NCBI RefSeq assembly: GCF_003047285.1
Contig: NZ_PZYX01000003.1
Location: 124,001-188,000 of the forward strand
Direction of reading: 5' to 3'
Source: Nocardioides allogilvus
GTDB lineage: Bacteria > Actinomycetota > Actinomycetes > Propionibacteriales > Nocardioidaceae
Length of the DNA: 64,000 nucleotides
The notes beneath the pieces were generated by a model. It was not told the origin of the DNA and searched no databases. It was given only the letters and a program-made list of their open reading frames with translations. How positions within the stretch are numbered: the first letter of the stretch is position 1; each line of letters begins with the position of its first letter. The position numbers and the translations under genes were made by a program. Shown here in pieces: positions 57,679 to 64,000 of the stretch.

Positions 57679-58347
57679 ATGTCCACGATCACCGCCCCGT
57701 CCCACGAGAGCACCACGCCGGAGGCGCCCTCAGGCCCGACGGCCGGTGGAACGCCCTCGGTGCACGCCCGCTACGTCGGCGCGATGCTCTACTTCGTGGG
57801 CGCCGCGCTCATCGCCGGAGCCGTGGTGCACTACCCGATCGACCCGCCGGTCTACACCGTCATCTGCGCCGTCGGCGCCCTCGTCTTCCTGCTCGGCACC
57901 GTGGTCAACGAGTTCGTCTTCGCCGCCGAGCGCCCGACGCTCACGCGCGCGATCTCGCTGGTCGCCTTCTCCTTGCTCCTGTCGTTCGGCGTCGGTCTCC
58001 TGGGCGGTGGCATCCAGCACTTCGAGCAGTTCCCGGGGCGCTCGGCAGCGATGACGCCCATCGGCCTGCTCATGTCGTACGCCGCGTTCGTGGCCAAGGA
58101 CCAGGAAGGCCGCTGGCGCGACCTGGTGAGCCCGTTCGGTGCCGGCCTGCTCGTCGTCGCGGCCCTGACCTGGTTCGGCATGGACGCCCTCGCGTCCACG
58201 ATGGAGCCGGCCGAGCACGACCACGGCACCTCCGAGACCTCGACCGACCAGACGCCCGCGGACCCGGCGCCCACCGAGCAGGCGCCCGCGGACCAGGCAC
58301 CCACCGACGCTGGTGATGGGCATCACGACGAGGGCCACAGCCACTGA
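57679..58347 (+). CDS. Membrane protein with His-rich C-terminus
   Basis: 222 aa. Four or five membrane helices between about residues 35 and 175, including YVGAMLYFVGAALIAGAVV, TVICAVGALVFLLGTVVN and LLLSFGVGLLGGGIQH. The C-terminal 45 residues are Asp/Glu/Pro-rich and end DGHHDEGHSH, a likely metal-binding tail. AAAGGAAC precedes the ATG. No known family; possible cytochrome- or metal-related role is speculation. Confidence 0.7.
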   Translation: MSTITAPSHESTTPEAPSGPTAGGTPSVHARYVGAMLYFVGAALIAGAVVHYPIDPPVYTVICAVGALVFLLGTVVNEFVFAAERPTLTRAISLVAFSLLLSFGVGLLGGGIQHFEQFPGRSAAMTPIGLLMSYAAFVAKDQEGRWRDLVSPFGAGLLVVAALTWFGMDALASTMEPAEHDHGTSETSTDQTPADPAPTEQAPADQAPTDAGDGHHDEGHSH

Positions 58348-58398
58348 TCAGTGGCTCCGAAATTCCGCGCGTCGCTGGCGGCGGGGTAACTTCCGGAC

Positions 58399-59964
58399 GT
58401 GTCCGACAAGCGCCCCCGCCGTACCTTCGCCGTCATCAGCCACCCTGACGCCGGAAAGTCCACGCTCACCGAAGCGCTGGCGCTGCACGCGCGGGTGATC
58501 ACCGAGGCCGGTGCCGTGCACGGCAAGGGTGGTCGCCGCGCGACCGTCTCCGACTGGATGGACATGGAGAAGGCGCGCGGGATCTCGATCACGTCGGCCG
58601 CGCTCCAGTTCGTCTACCGCGACCACGTCATCAACCTCGTCGACACCCCCGGCCACTCCGACTTCTCCGAGGACACCTACCGCGTGCTCTCGGCCGTCGA
58701 CTCCGCCGTGATGCTCGTCGACGCGGGCAAGGGGCTCGAGCCGCAGACGCTCAAGCTCTTCAAGGTGTGCGCGCTGCGCGGCATCCCCGTCATCACGGTG
58801 ATCAACAAGTGGGACCGTCCCGGTCTCGCGGCCCTCGAGCTGATGGACCTCATCGAGCAGCAGATCAAGCTGCGCCCGACGCCTCTCACCTGGCCCGTCG
58901 GTGAGGCCGGTGACTTCCGTGGGGTCCTCGATCGCCGTACGGGCGAGTTCGTGAAGTACACGCGCACCGCCGGCGGCGCCACCCGCGCGCCCGAGCTGCG
59001 GATGTCGGCCGATGACGTGGACGCCGCGGACGCCGACGTCTGGGCCGCGGCGGTGGAGGAGCACGAGCTGCTCTCGCTCGACGACGCCGACCACGACCAG
59101 GAGCGCTTCCTCGCCGGCGTCACGACCCCGGTCATGTTCGCCAGCGCCCTGCAGAACTTCGGCGTCGCGCAGCTGCTCGACCTGCTGCTCGACCTCGCCC
59201 CTGCGCCCGGCACGGTCGCCGGCGTGGACGGCACCTCGCGCGCGGTCGACGACGACTTCAGCGCTTTCGTCTTCAAGGTGCAGTCGGGCATGAACGCCTC
59301 GCACCGCGACCGGCTGGCCTACGCCCGCATCGTCTCCGGAGACTTCGAGCGCGGCATGATCGTCACGCACGCCGCGACCGGTCGGCCGTTCGCAACGAAG
59401 TACGCCCAGGCGGTCTTCGGTCGCGAGGTCACCTCGATCGAGCACGCCTACCCCGGCGACATCGTCGGCTTCGTCAACGCCCAGGCGCTGCGCGTGGGTG
59501 ACACGGTCTATGCCGGCGAGCCGATCGAGTTCCCGCCGGTGCCGACCTTCGCCCCGGAGCACTTCATGACCGCGACGGCGAAGGACATCGGCCGCTACAA
59601 GCAGTTCCGCCGCGGCATCGAGCAGCTCGACCAGGAGGGCGTGGTGCAGGTGCTGCGCTCCGACCTCCGCGGCGACCAGAGCCCCGTGCTCGCGGCCGTC
59701 GGCCCGATGCAGTTCGAGGTCGTCGAGGAGCGGATGGCCAACGAGTTCAACTCCCCGATCCGGCTCTCGTCGCTCGACTACAAGGTCGCGCGCCGCACGG
59801 ACGCGGAAGGTGCGCTGGCGCTGCGCGGCGCCCGCGGCGTCGAGGTCCTGCAGCGCTCCGACGGCACCCACCTGGCGATCTTCACCGACCAGTGGCGCGC
59901 CACTGCCACAGCCCGCGACAACCCCGACGTCATGCTCGAGCCGCTGCCCGCCGGCGGCGGCTGA
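58399..59964 (+). CDS. prfC: Peptide chain release factor 3
   Basis: 521-aa translational GTPase that recycles RF1/RF2. P-loop SHPDAGKST (14-22), DWMDMEKARGISITSAA (switch I), DTPGHSDF (switch II), NKWDRPG; the C-terminal domain contains RYKQFRRGIEQLDQEGVVQVL. GTG 58399 has TAACTT 6 nt upstream (58387-58392), a predicted leaderless mRNA. RF3 is patchy across bacteria but occurs in many actinobacteria. Confidence 0.95.
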   Translation: MSDKRPRRTFAVISHPDAGKSTLTEALALHARVITEAGAVHGKGGRRATVSDWMDMEKARGISITSAALQFVYRDHVINLVDTPGHSDFSEDTYRVLSAVDSAVMLVDAGKGLEPQTLKLFKVCALRGIPVITVINKWDRPGLAALELMDLIEQQIKLRPTPLTWPVGEAGDFRGVLDRRTGEFVKYTRTAGGATRAPELRMSADDVDAADADVWAAAVEEHELLSLDDADHDQERFLAGVTTPVMFASALQNFGVAQLLDLLLDLAPAPGTVAGVDGTSRAVDDDFSAFVFKVQSGMNASHRDRLAYARIVSGDFERGMIVTHAATGRPFATKYAQAVFGREVTSIEHAYPGDIVGFVNAQALRVGDTVYAGEPIEFPPVPTFAPEHFMTATAKDIGRYKQFRRGIEQLDQEGVVQVLRSDLRGDQSPVLAAVGPMQFEVVEERMANEFNSPIRLSSLDYKVARRTDAEGALALRGARGVEVLQRSDGTHLAIFTDQWRATATARDNPDVMLEPLPAGGG

Positions 59965-59983
59965 GCCGTTCGCAGCCTGCTGC

Positions 59984-60649
59984 TCAGCAGGTGTGCGGCT
60001 TGACCACGCGCTCGACCGGCTGCGCCGCGACCTTCTCGGCCAGGCGTACGGCGGCGTGTGCGACCAGCTCGGCATGCTCCGGGTCCGCAGCGGCCTGCTC
60101 GGGGACGAGGCCGCCGAGCAGCGCGGCCGGCTGGGTGAGCCAGATCCACGCCTTCCACGGGTCCATGCCGGCGGCGAGCAGCGGGGCGAGCACAGGGGCG
60201 AGCTCCGGCCGGGGCTCGCCGGCGGCGGTGACCTGGAAGGCCGGGACGAGCGTGCGGCCCTCGTGGCTGACGATGAGCAGGCCGTGCAGGGACGCCGTCT
60301 TGTGGATGACGAAGCGGGCCGCGTCGATGGAGGTGCCGCGCACCTCGGCCAGCGTCTCGTAGGTGAACCACGGGCTCGCGAGCAGCTCGCTGCGCAGCCG
60401 CTCCTGGCGTGCGACCTGCACGAGCGCGATCGGCACGGCGTACGCCGGGTCGTCGCCGTCGGAGTGCAGCAGCTGGTCGAGCGCCTCGAGCTGTGCGGTG
60501 GTCATCGCCTCGCCCGTCGCGGGGTCGGTCCACAGCGCGCGCCCCTGCTCGTCGCGCTCGAACGTGGGGAGCCCGGCCTCGGCGAGGTGAGGGGCGAGGT
60601 CGAGGCCCTCGAGCCAGGTGGCGATGCGGTCGCCGACGTCTGAGGTCAT
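59984..60649 (-). CDS. MbcA/ParS-like (DUF2384) toxin-binding domain protein, orphan
   Basis: 221 aa. Middle HTH-like region (SPWFTYETLAEVRGTSIDAARFVIHKTASLHGLLIVSHEG) and C-terminal GMDPWKAWIWLTQPAALLGGLVPEQAA followed by a helix AELVAHAAVRLAEK, the MbcA/DUF2384 pattern seen in antitoxins of RES-domain toxins. No RES toxin is adjacent. ATG 60649. It could be an orphan antitoxin-derived regulator. Similarity judged by eye. Confidence 0.6.
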   Translation of the reverse strand: MTSDVGDRIATWLEGLDLAPHLAEAGLPTFERDEQGRALWTDPATGEAMTTAQLEALDQLLHSDGDDPAYAVPIALVQVARQERLRSELLASPWFTYETLAEVRGTSIDAARFVIHKTASLHGLLIVSHEGRTLVPAFQVTAAGEPRPELAPVLAPLLAAGMDPWKAWIWLTQPAALLGGLVPEQAAADPEHAELVAHAAVRLAEKVAAQPVERVVKPHTC

Positions 60650-60670
60650 GGCGCAAGCCTGCCGCACGGA

Positions 60671-61264
60671 TCAGGCGCGGCGGAACGTGAGGTGGGTGAC
60701 GTGCGGGGTGGTCCGGCTGGCGGCCGGGACCATCGTCAGGTCGGGGACGTCGTCGAAGACCCGCAGTCCCTCACCCAGCGTGAAGGGTGCGACGTGCAGG
60801 CGCAGCTCGTCGACGACGCCCGCAGCGAGGTAGCCGTTGAGGGTGGTGACACCGCCGGCGATCGAGACGTTGCGCTCGCCCGCCGCGGCCCGAGCGCGCT
60901 CGAGCGCCACGGTCGGTCCCTCGGTGACGAAGTGGAAGGTCGTCCCGCCCTCCATCGTGAGGGGTTCCCGCGGTCGGCTGCAGAGCACGAAGACCGGCGC
61001 GCGGTACGGCGGTTCCGGCCCCCACCAGCCCGTCCACCCGAGGTCCCACTCGCCGCGGTGGGGGTCGAACATGTGCCGGCCCATGATGAAGGCGCCCGCG
61101 TCGAGGATGCCGGCGATCTCGTCGGCGCTCTCCTCGCCGTGCTCGAACATCCACGTGTGGAAGCGCTCGCCCACGGCTGGACCGAACGGATGCTCCAGCG
61201 ACTGGTCGCGGCCCGCGCCCACGAGATCGAGCGAGACGGACATGTCGGCGGTGACGAGGCCCAT
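60671..61264 (-). CDS. RibD C-terminal/dihydrofolate reductase-like protein
   Basis: 197 aa. MGLVTADMSVSLDLVGAG (DHFR-like first strand), AFIMGRHMFDPHRGEW, FHFVTEGPTVALERARAAAGERNVSIAGGVTTLNGYLAAGVVDELRLHVAPFTLGEGLRVF. Matches the YyaP/RibD_C family of unknown substrate. ATG 61264 has TAGCCT 6 nt upstream (61276-61271), predicting a leaderless mRNA. Adjacent to the DUF2384-like gene by 21 nt. Confidence 0.9.
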   Translation of the reverse strand: MGLVTADMSVSLDLVGAGRDQSLEHPFGPAVGERFHTWMFEHGEESADEIAGILDAGAFIMGRHMFDPHRGEWDLGWTGWWGPEPPYRAPVFVLCSRPREPLTMEGGTTFHFVTEGPTVALERARAAAGERNVSIAGGVTTLNGYLAAGVVDELRLHVAPFTLGEGLRVFDDVPDLTMVPAASRTTPHVTHLTFRRA

Positions 61265-61336
61265 GCCAGCAGGCTAGTGACGCGAGCGACAACCGGCCAG
61301 CCGTGACATGACAGGTCGCCCGCAGTTGTCACATAC

Positions 61337-62383
61337 GTGAAGCGTTTGTTGACTGCCCTGACCCTGGCCGCCCTCGTCCTGACGGGCGCCTCATCGGTCC
61401 CCGCCGCTGCCGACTCCGCGCGCGACGGCGGGTCGTCATCGACGTACGCGCCGCTCAACCGCCCGGGTCCGCGGCTGCTGGTCCCGCGCGCCGACCTGCG
61501 CGCGGCACTCGACTGCCACGGCTCGCCGTCGGCTCGCAAGCGCCCGGTGCTGCTCAGCCCGGCCACGAGCGTGACTCCGGAGGAGAACTACTCCTGGAAC
61601 TACGCGAAGGCCTTCACCGACCAGGGCCGCTACTGGTGTTCCATCACGATGCCCCACCACACGTTCGGTGACATCCAGGTCGCGGGGGAGCACCACGTCT
61701 TCGCCATCCGCACCATGCACGAGCGCACCGGTCGCAAGATCGCGATCCTCGGTCACAGCCAGGGCGGCATGAACCCGCGCTGGGCTCTGCGCTTCTGGCC
61801 CGACACCCGGAAGATGGTCGCGGAAGTCATCGGGATGGCTCCCTCCAACCACGGCACGACCGCGCTGCAGCACTGCGTCCCCGGCGCCACGACCTGCACC
61901 CCGGCGGTGTGGCAGCAGGTCGACGAGGCGCGGTTCATGCAGGCACTCAACTCACGCACCGAGACCTTCCGCCGGATCAGCTACACCGTCATCACCAGCC
62001 GCCTCGACGAGGTGGTGACGCCGATGACGTCGTCGTTCCTGAGCACCGGCAAGGGCCGCATCAGCAACACCGCGATCCAGGACATCTGCCCCGCGGCGAC
62101 CTCCGAGCACAACTTCGTCGGGACCATCGACCCCGTCGCCTACGCGCTGGTGATGGACGCCCTCGGCCACCGCGGTCCGGCGAACCCCGCGCGGATCGAC
62201 AGGGCCGTCTGCACCCAGCCCTACATGCCGTACGTCGAGCCCGCGGCGCTCGACTTCGTGCCGGCGATCCTCGGGGTGCCGAGCCTGGGCAGCACGTTGC
62301 TGCCGATCGTCAACCTAGCCGGGGCGTCGATGCTGCCCAGCGAGCCGCGACTGCGGTGCTACGTGTTCCGGAAGCGCTGCTGA
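61337..62383 (+). CDS. Secreted lipase/esterase (alpha/beta hydrolase)
   Basis: 348 aa. Signal peptide MKRLLTALTLAALVLTGASSVPAAAD. Nucleophile in ILGHSQGGMNP (Ser141), likely acid in TSRLDEVVTP and His in TSEHNFVGTIDPV; resembles actinobacterial secreted lipases of the Candida antarctica lipase B-like class. Four cysteines in the mature part suggest disulfides. GTG 61337; no clear Shine-Dalgarno. Substrate unproven. Confidence 0.85.
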   Translation: MKRLLTALTLAALVLTGASSVPAAADSARDGGSSSTYAPLNRPGPRLLVPRADLRAALDCHGSPSARKRPVLLSPATSVTPEENYSWNYAKAFTDQGRYWCSITMPHHTFGDIQVAGEHHVFAIRTMHERTGRKIAILGHSQGGMNPRWALRFWPDTRKMVAEVIGMAPSNHGTTALQHCVPGATTCTPAVWQQVDEARFMQALNSRTETFRRISYTVITSRLDEVVTPMTSSFLSTGKGRISNTAIQDICPAATSEHNFVGTIDPVAYALVMDALGHRGPANPARIDRAVCTQPYMPYVEPAALDFVPAILGVPSLGSTLLPIVNLAGASMLPSEPRLRCYVFRKRC

Positions 62384-62386
62384 GGA

Positions 62387-63142
62387 TCACTGCTGGGTCG
62401 GGGCCGACGGCTCCTCCATGGGAGGCGCGTCGAAGCCGCACTGCTTGCGCTCCTGCTCGACCTGGAGCGTGAGCCGCTCCTTGCCGGCGGCGTGCGCCTC
62501 GGCGACGGTGCCGGAGTAGATCGTGTTGTCCTTCGACTCCAGGTTGACCGCCGACACCTTCTCGCAGAGGTGGAAGACCTCGCCGGACTTCGTCCAGTAG
62601 ACGAGGTCGGCGCCGGTGATGTCGGTGACCTGGTTGCTCTCCTCGGTGTACTGCTCCACCGACGGCGCGTCCCAGTCGATGCCGACCGCGGTCGCGGCGA
62701 TCATGACCAGCGCGCCGATGCCGCCGGCCAGCGCCTTCTCCTTGCCGCTCATGTCCTTGTTGAGCAGGATCATCGCGATCAGGGGCAGGAACGCGATCAC
62801 GGTGATGATCGCGCCGAGCTGGTTCTGCACGAAGAACCGCACGGTGTCGCGGCGCGAGGCCGGGTCGAGGCGGTTGGCCTTCTTCCACAGCAGCGAGCCG
62901 CCCGCCGCGAGGAGTCCGATGACCACGAGCAGCCCGATCAGCAGCACCATGTTGACCGGGGTGTCGCGCAGGACCCCGAAGATCGCATAGAGCTCGCCCG
63001 CGATCGCCAGCAGCCACAGCAGCCCCGCTACGAGCCGGAGCTTGGTGGCGCTGCCCTCTGCCTCGGGCGTGGGCTTCCACGTGGGTCCGCTGCTCGTCTC
63101 CTCGGCCCCGGTGTCGACCCGGACCACCTTCTTCTTCGCCAT
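62387..63142 (-). CDS. Membrane protein, four helices and extracytoplasmic Cys domain
   Basis: 251 aa. Cytoplasmic Lys-rich start (MAKKKVVRVDTGAEE), helices around 38-58, 64-85, 108-128 and 138-156, then a 95-residue soluble domain (SVEQYTEESNQVTDITGADLVYW) with two cysteines and a Pro/Glu tail. No family recognised. Convergent with the lipase gene 3 nt away, divergent from the CMD gene. Confidence 0.7.
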   Translation of the reverse strand: MAKKKVVRVDTGAEETSSGPTWKPTPEAEGSATKLRLVAGLLWLLAIAGELYAIFGVLRDTPVNMVLLIGLLVVIGLLAAGGSLLWKKANRLDPASRRDTVRFFVQNQLGAIITVIAFLPLIAMILLNKDMSGKEKALAGGIGALVMIAATAVGIDWDAPSVEQYTEESNQVTDITGADLVYWTKSGEVFHLCEKVSAVNLESKDNTIYSGTVAEAHAAGKERLTLQVEQERKQCGFDAPPMEEPSAPTQQ

Positions 63143-63193
63143 GATTTCTCCCGAGTTGTCGATGATCCGGGCAGAAGCCTAGTGGGATCGGGA

Positions 63194-63220
63194 TGTCACA
63201 CGACGGGATCGGCCGGCGTC
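63194..63220 (+). promoter_or_regulatory. ECF41-type promoter for the CMD gene
   Basis: TGTCACA (63194-63200), exactly 16 nt, CGTC (63217-63220): the published ECF41 promoter. It lies 45 nt before the start of a carboxymuconolactone decarboxylase gene whose next neighbour encodes an ECF sigma factor. Established consensus, exact spacing, expected gene. Confidence 0.85.
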
Positions 63221-63265
63221 TTCATGTCCAGAACGCAACGGCGTACACACGACAAGGAGACAGTG

Positions 63266-63862
63266 ATGACCAGCGAACCGCGCATCCCCAGGGCAGAGAT
63301 CACCGGCGTCTACGGCGGCCTGCTCAAGATCGCCATGCGCAAGATGATGGGCGGCGTGCCTGCGGGAGCAGAGGTGATGTGGCACCACCGCGCCGTCTTC
63401 AAGGACTCGATGAGCTTCGGCCGCAAGAGCGAGAAGTGGCACGAGCTCGACCACAACCTGACGTCCTTCGCGACCATGGCGGCGGCCGCCGAGATCGGCT
63501 GCAGCTTCTGCCTGGACCTCGGCTACTTCATGTCCCACAACAAGGGCCTCGACGAGGTGAAGGCCCGCGAGGTGCCGCGGTGGCGGGAGTCGACGGTCTT
63601 CACGCCGCTGGAGCGGCGGGTGATGGAGTACGCCGTCGCGATGTGCCACACGCCCGTGACCGTCACCGACGAGATGTCCGCGGCACTGCTCGAGGACCTC
63701 GGCGCCCCCGGGCTGCTGGAGCTGACCGCCAAGGTCGGCTTCATGAACTCCAGCGCCCGCGGCAACATCGCGCTCGGCATCCAGTCCGAGCACTACGCCG
63801 AGGCGTGCGGGCTGCCACCTCTCGCAGCCCGGTCGCAGGCCCGGACCGAGCCCGTAGCCTGA
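63266..63862 (+). CDS. Carboxymuconolactone decarboxylase (AhpD-like) family protein
   Basis: 198 aa. AhpD-like fold with the redox CxxC as AAEIGCSFCLDLGYFMSHN. Such proteins are the commonest partner of ECF41 sigma factors. ATG 63266 has AAGGAGA 9 nt upstream; GTG 63263 is alternative. Under the ECF41 element at 63194. Likely oxidative or electrophile stress role; substrate unknown. Confidence 0.9.
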   Translation: MTSEPRIPRAEITGVYGGLLKIAMRKMMGGVPAGAEVMWHHRAVFKDSMSFGRKSEKWHELDHNLTSFATMAAAAEIGCSFCLDLGYFMSHNKGLDEVKAREVPRWRESTVFTPLERRVMEYAVAMCHTPVTVTDEMSAALLEDLGAPGLLELTAKVGFMNSSARGNIALGIQSEHYAEACGLPPLAARSQARTEPVA

Positions 63863-63867
63863 CGAGC

Positions 63868-64000
63868 ATGAGCGGAGACCCGTTCGTCACCCACCGCAGC
63901 CTGCTGTTCACCGTCGCCTACGAGATGCTCGGCTCCGCGGCCGACGCCGAGGACGTGGTGCAGGAGACCTGGCTGAAGTGGCAGCGCGTCGATCAGGACG
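63868..64000 (+). CDS. ECF sigma factor, probable ECF41 group (cut by window end)
   Basis: First 44 codons only: SGDPFVTHRSLLFTVAYEMLGSAADAEDVVQETWLKWQ is region 2 of the SigJ/ECF41 type (LLFTVAYEMLGSAADAEDVVQ). The C-terminal SnoaL-like extension that defines ECF41 would lie outside. TAGCCT (63855-63860) lies 7 nt before ATG 63868, predicting a leaderless mRNA 5 nt after the CMD stop. Pairs with the CMD gene and its TGTCACA/CGTC promoter. Confidence 0.88.
   Translation, partial: MSGDPFVTHRSLLFTVAYEMLGSAADAEDVVQETWLKWQRVDQD

Overview
The window is a contiguous piece of a high-GC actinobacterial chromosome centred on the replication origin. Gene order gyrA-gyrB-dciA-recF-gnd-dnaN-dnaA (leftward) facing rpmH-rnpA-yidD-yidC-jag-rsmG-parA-parB (rightward) is the classic actinobacterial oriC arrangement. 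The following blocks (trxA/trxB/anti-sigma/sigM/MurJ region/DUF6049/pcnA; ino1-padR-ponA; rpsF-ssb-rpsR-rplI; dnaB) match the order seen around oriC in Mycobacterium and Streptomyces relatives. GC content, heavy use of GTG starts, the absence of mycolic-acid or bldA-type markers and the general gene content fit Nocardioidaceae (Propionibacteriales) best. That placement is inference, because no rRNA or tRNA gene is present.

Layout. 1-10009: replication genes, all on the minus strand, with gyrA cut by the window edge. 8134-8536 and 10010-10526: intergenic regions with DnaA boxes (oriC and dnaA/rpmH control). 10527-15875: rpmH to parB on the plus strand, with perfect parS sites at 12912, 13855 and 13885 and a near-perfect one in recF. 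16016-29784: acyltransferase, aminotransferase, GNAT, thioredoxin system, SigM with its putative anti-sigma, a pseudokinase, MurJ, a DUF6049 envelope protein and CCA-adding enzyme. 29958-38691: inositol-phosphate synthase with a PadR regulator, class A PBP and a polytopic membrane protein, a racemase-fold protein, a FemABX ligase and endonuclease IV. 38793-41513: a four-gene overlapping operon resembling mycobacterial EspD-EspC-EspA plus a lipoprotein (type VII secretion substrates), facing a small Ser/Thr kinase. 42625-44406: rpsF-ssb-rpsR-rplI. 44479-49443: secreted and membrane genes, a MATE exporter and dnaB with a DnaA-box-rich leader. 49525-64000: accessory genes, including a frameshifted M36 metalloprotease, a second-site mraY, RF3, an orphan MbcA/DUF2384-like protein, a lipase, and a carboxymuconolactone decarboxylase preceding an ECF sigma gene that runs off the window.

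Functionally the window joins replication and segregation (DnaA, DnaN, RecF, gyrase, DciA, DnaB, ParAB/parS), membrane insertion (YidC/YidD) and peptidoglycan assembly (MurJ, pseudokinase, PBP, FemX, MraY). Two regulatory points stand out. At least 15 genes have a -10 hexamer 6-8 nt before the start codon, which predicts leaderless mRNAs. The CMD gene at 63266 carries an exact TGTCACA-N16-CGTC element, the published ECF41 promoter, beside its own ECF sigma gene. No CRISPR array, insertion sequence, prophage, tRNA or rRNA was seen.
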